DNA of 14,454 nucleotides from Dehalococcoidia bacterium SM23_28_2 (GTDB lineage: Bacteria; Chloroflexota; Dehalococcoidia; SM23-28-2), in the NCBI GenBank assembly GCA_001303545.1, contig LJUA01000028.1, positions 1-14,454 on the forward strand, in the 5' to 3' direction. Shown here in pieces: positions 1 to 6,851 of this stretch. Every line of letters starts with the position of its first letter. The first letter of the stretch is position 1. A model generated the notes under the pieces. It was given only the letters and a program-made list of their open reading frames with translations. It ran no database searches and had not been told where the DNA came from. Made by a program: the position numbers and the translations under genes.

Positions 1-774
1 CGGCGGATCACTGACCCGAAGGTGGTCGTGCAGCGCGTGTGGGAGTTCGCGCGTGCCGTGCTCGACCTGAAGGAGGGCGAGCGAGTCCTCCGTGCGCCGG
101 GCCGGTTCGTGCCTCCTGCTGAGAATGTGCCCATCGCGCTCCAGCGCGAGATGGGGGATGAAGCGCAGAAAGCGAAGATTGGGAGTAAGAAGGTGCAGAA
201 GATAGCAGACAACGGCTACAGCGTCGACGGCTATGAGTTCGTGCAGGAGATCGCTGCCGAACCCGGGGGGGAATACATCCTTTGGTGCGCTCAGTGTGGT
301 ACATGCTCCGGCTCGTGTCCTAACGTCCAGTGGATGGATTATTCGCCCCGTAAGGTCATCGCTCTGGTGCGCGCTGGCAAGCGAAAGGAGGTCCTCAGCA
401 GCAACTCCATGTGGTGCTGCGCTAGCTGTCATCTCTGCACGGTGCGCTGCCCCAAGGGCGTCGAGATGCCGGAGCTGATGCACGTCCTGGGATGCATAGC
501 CACCCGTGAGGGGATAACCAAAGGCGGAGTATCTACACCGACCGTGTACAGAACGCTGGCTGACGTAGTGAACAGGCAGGGCCGTGTGCACGAGCTGGGG
601 CTGATGGGCAGGTTCTTCCTGAGAACCAACCCCCTGGCCGCCCTTAGGATGATGCCTGTGGGGCTGAAGCTGCTCCGGCGCGGGCGGTTGCCCTTGAGAG
701 GGGAGAAGATAGAAGGAACCGAGCAGATCAAGGCCATGTTGAAGGAAGTCCAGACGATCGGAGGTGGCAAGTGA
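1..774 (+). CDS. hdrC: HdrC-like 4Fe-4S subunit of heterodisulfide reductase (5' end outside window)
   Basis: Iron-sulfur subunit of a heterodisulfide-reductase-type complex, passing electrons between HdrA and HdrB in the cytoplasm. Two CX2CX2CX3CP motifs bind 4Fe-4S clusters: one near bases 286-321 (CAQCGTCSGSCP), one near 415-453 (CASCHLCTVRCP). The family phrase EIAAEPGGE precedes the first. The frame is open with strongly GC-biased third positions right back to base 1, so the gene probably begins upstream. Internal starts at 22 (GTG) and 151 (ATG) are possible; neither has a clear ribosome binding site. A start at 151 would give 207 residues, near the usual HdrC length, so the roughly 50 codons before it are an N-terminal extension or a fused upstream part. 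The last codon overlaps hdrB by 4 bases (GTGA), so the two are translationally coupled. Family confident, start uncertain. Confidence 0.88.
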   Translation, partial: RRITDPKVVVQRVWEFARAVLDLKEGERVLRAPGRFVPPAENVPIALQREMGDEAQKAKIGSKKVQKIADNGYSVDGYEFVQEIAAEPGGEYILWCAQCGTCSGSCPNVQWMDYSPRKVIALVRAGKRKEVLSSNSMWCCASCHLCTVRCPKGVEMPELMHVLGCIATREGITKGGVSTPTVYRTLADVVNRQGRVHELGLMGRFFLRTNPLAALRMMPVGLKLLRRGRLPLRGEKIEGTEQIKAMLKEVQTIGGGK

Positions 775-1655
775 AACAGTATTCCTACTTTCCAGGCTGC
801 TCCTTGAAGTCCACCGCGGTCGCCTATGACCAGTCAGTGAGAGCTATCAGCGCTTCCCTGGGCATGGAGCTGATCGAGCTGAAGGACTGGAACTGCTGCG
901 GCAGCACAGCCTATAGCTCCATCGACAAGCTGGAGTCCATCGCCATCCCCTGCCGAAATCTGGCTCTGGCCGAGGAGAGAGGGCTCGATCTGGTGACGCC
1001 CTGCACCGCCTGCTATCGAAACTTCGAAAAGGTGGATTCCCATCTCAAGCTCTATCCGTTTCTGAAGCCGAAGCTGGACAAGGTCCTGGCAGCAGCCGGC
1101 CTTGAGTATCACGGGAAGGTGAAGGTACGGCATCTGGTAGATGTCCTCCTCAACGATGTGGGCGTCGAGGCTATCGTATCCAAGGCGGTCAATTCCTTCC
1201 ATGGCCTGAAAGTGGCCATCTACTACGGGTGCTTGCTGGTGCGCCCCAGAGCGACCTTTGACGACCCTGAGAACCCTCATTCCCTGGACGGGCTGCTGGA
1301 AAGCCTGGGAGCCCAGGTCGTGCCCTTTCCGGCCAAGGGCCGCTGCTGTGGGGGCTCCTTGGTCATATCCAACGTAGACCTGGCTCTGGGCTTGATTCAG
1401 CGGATACTGGATAGCGCTCACAGTAACGAAGCAGAGTGTATCGTCACTGTCTGTCCCTTGTGCCAGTTGAGCCTGGATGCCTATCAGGGGATGGTCAACA
1501 ACAAGTTCGGGACCCACTACAAGCTTCCCATCCTGTTCCTCAGCCAGTTGTTGGGTACCGCCCTTGGAATGGAGCACAAGGATCTGGGCTTCGAGAAGAG
1601 CATAGTGTCCTCGGAGAAGGTGTTGGCACGTCATTTGCAGGAGGGCAAGCGATGA
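771..1655 (+). CDS. hdrB: HdrB-like heterodisulfide reductase catalytic subunit (CCG domains)
   Basis: Catalytic subunit type that in methanogens reduces the CoM-S-S-CoB disulfide on two noncubane 4Fe-4S clusters; in bacteria the true substrate is usually unknown. The protein (294 residues, normal for HdrB) has two CCG domains: FPGC at the start, NCCGS near residue 42 with CTAC near 78, then RCCGGS near 191 with CPLC near 228. The start is GTG at 771, overlapping the hdrC stop, with GGAGGTG just upstream as ribosome binding site. The stop overlaps the hdrA start (ATGA). All cluster-ligand cysteines are present, so the subunit looks functional. No methanogenesis genes are nearby, so a role in another thiol/disulfide or flavin-based electron transfer is likely. 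Confidence 0.92.
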   Translation: MKQYSYFPGCSLKSTAVAYDQSVRAISASLGMELIELKDWNCCGSTAYSSIDKLESIAIPCRNLALAEERGLDLVTPCTACYRNFEKVDSHLKLYPFLKPKLDKVLAAAGLEYHGKVKVRHLVDVLLNDVGVEAIVSKAVNSFHGLKVAIYYGCLLVRPRATFDDPENPHSLDGLLESLGAQVVPFPAKGRCCGGSLVISNVDLALGLIQRILDSAHSNEAECIVTVCPLCQLSLDAYQGMVNNKFGTHYKLPILFLSQLLGTALGMEHKDLGFEKSIVSSEKVLARHLQEGKR

Positions 1656-3619
1656 AACCAAGGATAGGCGTTTACATCTGCCACTGCGGAGCGAACATCG
1701 CACCCACTGTAGATGTTGAATCGGTGAGGGAGTTCGCCGAGGGTCTCGACTCGGTGGTTGTCGCCCGAGACTACAAGTTCATGTGCTCCGAGCCGGGGCA
1801 GAACATGATCAAGGAGGATGCGGAGAACTTCCAGCTCGATCGGGTTGTGGTGGCTGCTTGCTCGCCCCAGATGCACGAAGCTACCTTCCGCCGGGTCTGC
1901 GAGGAGGCAGGAATCAACCGCTATCTTTTCCAGCAGGCCAACATCCGCGAGCACTGCTCGTGGGTGACCCATGACAGCGAGCAGGCTACTAGGAAAGCCA
2001 AGGCCTTGGTGGCCGCCGCCGCCAGGCGCGTCGCGCGCCAAGAGTCCCTGGAGGTCCGGGAAGTGGGCGTCACTCCTGCCGCTCTGATAGTGGGAGGAGG
2101 CATCGCCGGCATTCAGGCCGCCCTGGACATCGCCGAGGCTGGGTACAAGGTCTACCTGGTGGAGCGAGAGCCATCGATCGGCGGACACATGATCCAGCTA
2201 GATAAGACCTTCCCTACCCTGGACTGCTCAGCCTGTATCCTCACCCCCAAGATGGCTCAAGCTGGCTCCCATCCCAACATCGAGCTCATGACCTACAGCG
2301 AGGTGGTGGACGTCTCCGGCTACGTGGGGAACTTCCAGGTCAAGATCAGAAAGAAGCCCCGCTACGTGGACGAGAGCAAGTGCACCGGCTGCGGCATCTG
2401 CCAGGAGAAGTGCCCCTGGACGGCCGACAACGAGTTCGATGTGGGCCTGGGCAAGCGCAAGGCCATCTATACCCCCTTCGCCCAGGCGGTGCCCAACGTC
2501 CCTGTGATCGACACCGAACACTGCGTGTATTTCCAGAAGGGCACCTGCCGGGCCTGCCAGAAGTTCTGTGAGGCCGAGGCCATTGATTTCGAGCAGTCCG
2601 AGGAGCTTGTCGAGGTGGAGGTGGGGGCCATAGTATTGACCACGGGCTACGAAACGTTTGACCCCTCGATCATCTATCAGTATGGCTACAAGCGCCTGGA
2701 CAACGTCATCACCGCCCTTGAGTTCGAGCGCCTGTGCAACGCCGCAGGGCCCACGGGCGGCCGCATCACATTGAACGGCGGCGCGGAGCCCGAGAGAGTG
2801 GCCATCATACACTGCGTCGGCAGCCGCGACCGGAACCATCACGAGTACTGTTCCAAGGTTTGCTGTATGTACTCTATGAAGTTCGCTCACTTGGTGAGAG
2901 AAAAAACGGGAGCAAAGGTCCACGAGTTCTACACGGACCTCAGAAGCAGCGGCAAGGGCTACGAGGAGTTCTATAACCGGATCCTGAATGAAGGGGTCAT
3001 CTTCGTTCGCAGTCGCCCTCCCGAGGTTTTCTCCGAAAACGGAATTCTGGTTGTGCAGTGCGAAGACACTCTGGCCGACTGCCAGCGCCGTGTCCCTGTG
3101 GACATGGTTATCCTGAGCACCGCCCTTCAGCCGCGGTCGGATGCCGGAGAGGTTGCCAGGCTATTCGGCATTAGCCGAAGCGCCGATGGTTTCTTCCTGG
3201 AGAAGCATCCCAAGCTGGCTCCGGTAGCCACCATGACCGATGGCATCTTCGTCGCCGGTTGCGCTCAAGGCCCCAAGGACATCCCTGACACGGTGGCCCA
3301 GGCGTCGGCAGCGGCGGCGGCGGTTCTGTCCATGATCTCGAAGGGCAAGATCGAGGTTGAGGCAGCAACCTCTGTTGTCGATCAAGAGCTTTGCTCCGGC
3401 TGCAAGACCTGCATCTCCCTATGCCCCTACAATGCCATCTCCTTCCTAGAGGACAGAGAGGTGGCGGAGATCAACGACGTCCTGTGCAAGGGCTGCGGGG
3501 TCTGCGTCGCTGCCTGTCCGGCGGGAGCTATCACTGGTCGCCACTTCACCGACAAGCAGATCCTTGCCGAGATCGAAGGCCTCCTGGCGGACGTCAAGCC
3601 ACCCCTGGTGGCGGTTTGA
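1652..3619 (+). CDS. hdrA: HdrA-like FAD/4Fe-4S subunit of heterodisulfide reductase
   Basis: FAD-containing core subunit, in known complexes the site of flavin-based electron bifurcation. The 655 residues show, in order: an N-terminal HdrA segment with ICHCG; a Rossmann FAD site GGGIAG near residues 147-152, followed by the family LDCSACILTPKM stretch; an inserted ferredoxin domain (CTGCGICQEKCP near 243, CRACQKFC near 298); the YCSKVCCMYSMK motif near 405; and a C-terminal two-cluster ferredoxin (CSGCKTCISLCP near 580, CKGCGVCVAACP near 611). Start ATG 1652 is chosen because it overlaps the hdrB stop and has GGAGGG about 7 bases upstream; the frame is open further upstream but that part lies inside hdrB. 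The residue that is selenocysteine in some archaeal HdrA proteins is encoded as cysteine here. No MvhD or hydrogenase partner is in view, so the electron donor is unknown. Confidence 0.94.
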   Translation: MKPRIGVYICHCGANIAPTVDVESVREFAEGLDSVVVARDYKFMCSEPGQNMIKEDAENFQLDRVVVAACSPQMHEATFRRVCEEAGINRYLFQQANIREHCSWVTHDSEQATRKAKALVAAAARRVARQESLEVREVGVTPAALIVGGGIAGIQAALDIAEAGYKVYLVEREPSIGGHMIQLDKTFPTLDCSACILTPKMAQAGSHPNIELMTYSEVVDVSGYVGNFQVKIRKKPRYVDESKCTGCGICQEKCPWTADNEFDVGLGKRKAIYTPFAQAVPNVPVIDTEHCVYFQKGTCRACQKFCEAEAIDFEQSEELVEVEVGAIVLTTGYETFDPSIIYQYGYKRLDNVITALEFERLCNAAGPTGGRITLNGGAEPERVAIIHCVGSRDRNHHEYCSKVCCMYSMKFAHLVREKTGAKVHEFYTDLRSSGKGYEEFYNRILNEGVIFVRSRPPEVFSENGILVVQCEDTLADCQRRVPVDMVILSTALQPRSDAGEVARLFGISRSADGFFLEKHPKLAPVATMTDGIFVAGCAQGPKDIPDTVAQASAAAAAVLSMISKGKIEVEAATSVVDQELCSGCKTCISLCPYNAISFLEDREVAEINDVLCKGCGVCVAACPAGAITGRHFTDKQILAEIEGLLADVKPPLVAV

Positions 3620-3657
3620 GGAGGCGCCCATACCGGTCGGCCAGCCTGCGGTTGATC

Positions 3658-3774
3658 ACCTGCCTAGAAAGCAAGAGACCGCCTCTCGGCGGCCGTCGCC
3701 ATGCATGCGTTGTGACGGCTAATCCGCGGTAGAGCGGGAGCCGGTAATCGAAGCCGCGACAACCTGCTTGGAAG
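3658..3774 (-). repeat. Dispersed tRNA-Gly-derived repeat, copy A
   Basis: Lies in the 252-bp gap between the convergent hdrA and ene-reductase genes. Read on the minus strand it starts with a tRNA-Gly(UCC)-like 3' half: anticodon loop CTTCCAA, 3' anticodon stem GCAGG, a degraded T arm around TTCGATT, and acceptor strand CTCCCGC with discriminator T (3732-3774). About 18 bases follow, then the shared block ACAACGCATGCA and a hairpin (3677-3694, loop on plus strand TCTC, one A-C mismatch) trailed by TCTTGCTTTC, then AGGCAGGT. The same order occurs in copy C (10358-10474). The T stem has mismatches and no D arm exists, so it is not a functional tRNA. The hairpin could end transcription of the ene-reductase gene, which reads toward it. 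Confidence 0.75.
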
Positions 3775-3871
3775 GCAAATGCTCTGGATTGTCCATCAGG
3801 ATGTGCTGGTCAAGAAGAGCGTTGTGCTAGATACCGTACCGCATGTGCCCGATACCTGACCGGGACCCTTC

Positions 3872-5833
3872 TTACACCATCCGGCCGACGCGAAGTCCGT
3901 CCAGGGTGGAGTCCAGCATCTTGCGGGGAGCCAGGGCCTGTCCGACAAGGTAGAGCTCTCGTACCTTGCCCTTGAGGGCCTTGTACAAGCTATCGTTGGC
4001 CCTGCTGCCCAGGGCCAGCACGACGGTGTCCACTTCCTCGATGGTGCGCTCCTGGCGACTGAGGATGTTGGTGGCTACGACAGTGTTCTCCCGAACGGCC
4101 TTTATCCGCATGCTGTTGGTCACCACCACCCCCTTGCGATACAGCCGCGATAGCACAAGGCCGAGGGTCAGCGGCTCTACCTGGAAGCCCACTATCGCTC
4201 CCCAGGGTACGAGTACCTCCACCTCGCAGCCGCGGTCGGAGAGGAAATCGGCCGTGGTTAGGCCTTCCATTCCCCGATCCAGGGCGAAGAGGACGACTTT
4301 CTTGCCCGCCTGAGCCTTGCCCATTAGCACATCTCGCGCCTGCACTACGTTAGGTTGATCCGCGCCAGAGAAGGTCGCTGCGGCTGGCAGTCCACCAGTA
4401 GCCACGATGACCACATCCGGGTTGACTTCCTCGATGGTCTTCTCATCCACTGTACAGCCCAGGTGGACATCGACCCCCAACAGCTTGAACTGGTACTCGT
4501 AGTAGCGCACCGGCTCGGCCATGTCCTGCCTGCTGGGGGCCTTGGCGGCGATCTGGAGCTGACCGCCCAACTGCTCATCCTTCTCGTACAGGGAAACAGA
4601 GTGGCCCCGCAATGCTGCGACGCGTGCCGCCTCCATGCCGGCGATGCCTGCGCCGATGACCATCACCCTCTTCTTGACCGGAGCGGGGGTGATCTCCATC
4701 TCCTTCTCCCGTCCCGCGCTTGGATTGAGGGCGCAGGTGATGGGCAGGGTCTCATATAGACGACCCCAGCAGCCCTCGTTGCAGCCGATACAGCGGCGGA
4801 TCTCGTCCAGCCTTCCTTCCCGTGCCTTGTTGGGCAGCTCGGGGTCACACAGGTTGGCCCGGGTCATCCCCACCATGTCCGCCTGGTTCTTGGCCAGGAT
4901 GTCCTCGGCCACCACAGGGTCGGTGATGCGGCCGACGCAGAACACCGGCACGTCCACCACTTCCTTGATGCCAGCCGCCAGGTAGACGAAGGGAGCAGCG
5001 GGTATGTACATGGGCGGGATGTGAGCGCCACCGGCGCCGACGGTGACGCTAATGTAGTCCAGCTTACCTGCGGCCGTTAGCTTGGGCATAATCTTTCTCA
5101 TATCCTGGAGGCCCAGGCCCCCTGCTTGGAACTGGTCGCCGCTAGTCCGCAAGCCGACGGTGAAGTCGGAGCCCACGGCAGCACGCACGGCATCGATCAC
5201 CTCCAAGATGAAGCGAAGGCGGTTCTCCTCGTCTCCGCCGTATTCATCGCCGCGCTCGTTGGTGCGAGGCGACATGAACTGCTCGATCAGGAAGCCATGG
5301 GTGCCCATGAGCTCTACGCCGTCCATGCCGGCCTCCCGCATTCGCCGCGCCGAGTCGCCAAATGCCTGAATTATCTCCTTGACCTCTTCAAGCTCCATGG
5401 CATGGGCAGTCTCAGCGTGGAAGGAGCCGGGGACAGCCGAGCAGGACCACAGGGGCACGCTGCCCTCTCGCGCGCCGTAGAAAAGGCTGCCCGGATGCCA
5501 TATCTGGGCTACCAGCTTGGCCCCGTGCTCATGCACGGCAGAGACGATGCGCTTGAAGGGCTCGATGCACGCGTCCTTGTAGGCGTGGATGACGAAGTGG
5601 TCGGTGGCAGCGGTGGGGTGGACGGCCTGGTCCTCGGTGATAATGAGACCGATGCCCCCTTTGGCCTTTGACGCCCAGTAGTTCAGGTGCCGTTCGGATG
5701 GAAGGCCGCCATCGGCGAAGCCGGTGAGGTGGGCGGTGCTGAGGATGCGGTTGCGAACTGTAAATGCGCCGATCTTGAGTGGTGTGAACAGGTGCTTGAA
5801 CTGTACTTGGGAACTCTCTGGTGTGGTGGTCAC
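3872..5833 (-). CDS. 2,4-dienoyl-CoA reductase-type FMN/FAD/4Fe-4S oxidoreductase (old yellow enzyme family)
   Basis: NADH:flavin oxidoreductase of the family that includes 2,4-dienoyl-CoA reductase, bile-acid BaiCD/BaiH enzymes and trimethylamine dehydrogenase; the substrate cannot be told from sequence. It opens with an FMN TIM barrel (LFTPLKIG...NRI, then IWHPG and HGFLIEQFMSP). A 4Fe-4S site follows near residues 345-365 with the exact family spacing CX2CX3CX11C (CIGCNEGC...CALNP). Next is a Rossmann FAD domain (VMVIGAGIAGMEAA near 390) and a C-terminal NAD(P)H-binding region. I chose GTG 5833 because it follows a purine-rich GGAAAGGGGAAGAAGG and leaves 653 residues, close to the usual 640-680. 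The frame stays open to a TTG at 5956, but that extension has no ribosome binding site and no family homology. It diverges from the seleno-MerB/etf genes. Confidence 0.9.
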   Translation of the reverse strand: MTTTPESSQVQFKHLFTPLKIGAFTVRNRILSTAHLTGFADGGLPSERHLNYWASKAKGGIGLIITEDQAVHPTAATDHFVIHAYKDACIEPFKRIVSAVHEHGAKLVAQIWHPGSLFYGAREGSVPLWSCSAVPGSFHAETAHAMELEEVKEIIQAFGDSARRMREAGMDGVELMGTHGFLIEQFMSPRTNERGDEYGGDEENRLRFILEVIDAVRAAVGSDFTVGLRTSGDQFQAGGLGLQDMRKIMPKLTAAGKLDYISVTVGAGGAHIPPMYIPAAPFVYLAAGIKEVVDVPVFCVGRITDPVVAEDILAKNQADMVGMTRANLCDPELPNKAREGRLDEIRRCIGCNEGCWGRLYETLPITCALNPSAGREKEMEITPAPVKKRVMVIGAGIAGMEAARVAALRGHSVSLYEKDEQLGGQLQIAAKAPSRQDMAEPVRYYEYQFKLLGVDVHLGCTVDEKTIEEVNPDVVIVATGGLPAAATFSGADQPNVVQARDVLMGKAQAGKKVVLFALDRGMEGLTTADFLSDRGCEVEVLVPWGAIVGFQVEPLTLGLVLSRLYRKGVVVTNSMRIKAVRENTVVATNILSRQERTIEEVDTVVLALGSRANDSLYKALKGKVRELYLVGQALAPRKMLDSTLDGLRVGRMV

Positions 5834-6075
5834 TGCCTTCTTCCCCTTTCCTGCTGGCTGGCCATCACCCAAGCGTTTGATGATTCCGAAGGTGGTCGTG
5901 GAGCCGCGAGGCCGTGCTTGCGACGATAAGTTACCACGAAGCTTGAGCCCCTTCAAGGATTGTCGGACGCGCCGCGATGGGGGCCGAACAAGCTGCGTCC
6001 TGTCGCCATCCTCGATGCCTATGGTAGTCTATGGGCGCACCGCTGATATGAGGGCCTGAGCGAAGGAGGCACACC
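5834..6075. promoter_or_regulatory. Divergent intergenic region between ene-reductase and MerB-like gene
   Basis: This 242-bp gap must hold the promoters for the minus-strand ene-reductase and the plus-strand seleno-MerB/etf run. The ribosome binding site GAAGGAGG at 6062-6069 precedes ATG 6076. I find no convincing -35/-10 pair and no clear mer-type inverted-repeat operator. The minus-strand frame of the ene-reductase is open through 5956 without family resemblance. Confidence 0.4.
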
Positions 6076-6786
6076 ATGGCAGAGCCGCAGCTTCTGGCAA
6101 GGATGTACCACGCTGTCATGAGCGGCATAGTCCGTGCCGGCCGAGCGCCGCACTACACGGAACTCGCCACGGAGCTAGGTCTCTCCCCGGATCAAGCCCG
6201 GGAAGCACTCCACCAGCTTGGTGACGGAAGGGTGCCGGGTTTCTGGCTTAATCCGGGCACCGACCTCATCGCCTCTCCTGCGCCGTTCTCCAACATCCCC
6301 ACCCAGTACCTGATCTCTATAGAGGGTGAGCAGAAATGGTACGGACAGTGAGGATTTGAATCGCTAGCGGTCAGCTGGCTTTTCCCCGGCAAGCAGGTAC
6401 AGATCGACTGTCCGTGTCTCGACTGCAACGAGCCGATACGGGTGCGGATGCGCGATGGCGCGATCCTAGAGGCCTCGCCGTCTACCATCGTCGGCCACGT
6501 TAACGTTCGCTTCTCACGCTGGCGCGACGACATCGCCAGGGCCTGAAGCCTCATGAACCTCTTCCGGTCGGAAGAGCATGTCCGCAACTGGTCTCTGTAT
6601 GATCCCGAGAGCGCCGACGGCATCATGCCCCTCGCCGACTATGCTACCCTCTTCAGCACGGGCCTATTTCGGGAGCGCCTCCAGCCTGACTATCTGCTGC
6701 GGCTCTCCCAATTCCAGCCGGAGTGGATGGCCACTTTGGCGAAGCTGGTCAAGACGGGGCCCTTCTGGAGCTTCAGCGGACGCTAG
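6076..6786 (+). CDS. MerB (organomercurial lyase)-like protein with two predicted selenocysteines (TGA at 6349-6351 and 6544-6546)
   Basis: Read through two in-frame TGA codons, this is a 236-residue homologue of MerB, which protonolyses carbon-mercury bonds. Seen: an N-terminal winged-helix-like part (residues about 20-60, HYTELATELGLSPDQAREAL) and the MerB core. U92 sits in WYGQ-U-GFESL, aligning with WCALDTL around catalytic Cys96 of the R831b enzyme. U157 sits in ARA-U-SLMNLFRS, aligning with SFCCHVHFFAS around Cys159. The spacing is 65 residues, against 63 in MerB. The Asp99 position carries Glu95, and the structural Cys117 position lies in a CPCLDC motif (112-117). C-terminal EEHVRNW matches the MerB W region. 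Each TGA is followed by a SECIS-like hairpin. The ATG has GGAGG upstream; the true stop is TAG at 6784. It lies 65 bp before etfA. Homology and selenocysteine are inferences from this alignment; activity on organomercury is unproven. The alternative, a pseudogene with two nonsense mutations, is unlikely. Confidence 0.88.
6352..6384 (+). promoter_or_regulatory. Bacterial SECIS element 1 (directs Sec at 6349-6351)
   Basis: Immediately after TGA 6349-6351. The upper stem GCUAGC (6363-6368) pairs fully with GCUGGC (6374-6379), including one U-G wobble, around the loop GGUCA (6369-6373). A lower stem GAA (6358-6360) pairs with UUC (6382-6384) across a 2-by-2 internal loop. The loop starts 17 nt after the UGA. 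The E. coli fdhF SECIS has nearly the same distance and an AGGUCU loop whose GU bases contact SelB. Confidence 0.8.
6547..6576 (+). promoter_or_regulatory. Bacterial SECIS element 2 (directs Sec at 6544-6546)
   Basis: Immediately after TGA 6544-6546. A perfect 7-bp stem, CUCUUCC (6559-6565) with GGAAGAG (6570-6576), closes the tetraloop GGUC (6566-6569). The loop begins 19 nt after the UGA. The GGUC loop core repeats that of element 1 although the stems are unrelated in sequence, as expected for covarying SelB-recognised hairpins in coding sequence. Confidence 0.8.
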
Positions 6787-6851
6787 GTGGCCGCAGGGTT
6801 GAGGGAGCACAGACCGGCGGTGACCTGCTAGAGCGGCGACCGCGTCGGGCT

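Noticed and set aside
16..30. 15-base match CCGAAGGTGGTCGTG between 16-30 and 5886-5900
   Set aside because: One match of this size between two GC-rich stretches can occur by chance, and the flanks do not align beyond a few bases.
1436..1651. N-terminal extension of hdrA starting at 1436
   Set aside because: This stretch lies within hdrB, has no HdrA resemblance, and ATG 1652 has a good ribosome binding site and the operon-typical ATGA overlap.
6076..6351. Reading the MerB-like region as separate short genes (6076-6351 and 6553-6786) or a simple pseudogene
   Set aside because: All parts share one frame, only TGA interrupts them, both TGAs fall on catalytic cysteine positions, and SECIS-like hairpins follow each.
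6723..6851. Earlier start for etfA
   Set aside because: It overlaps the end of the seleno-MerB gene in another frame and lacks ETF homology; the family match begins just after ATG 6852.
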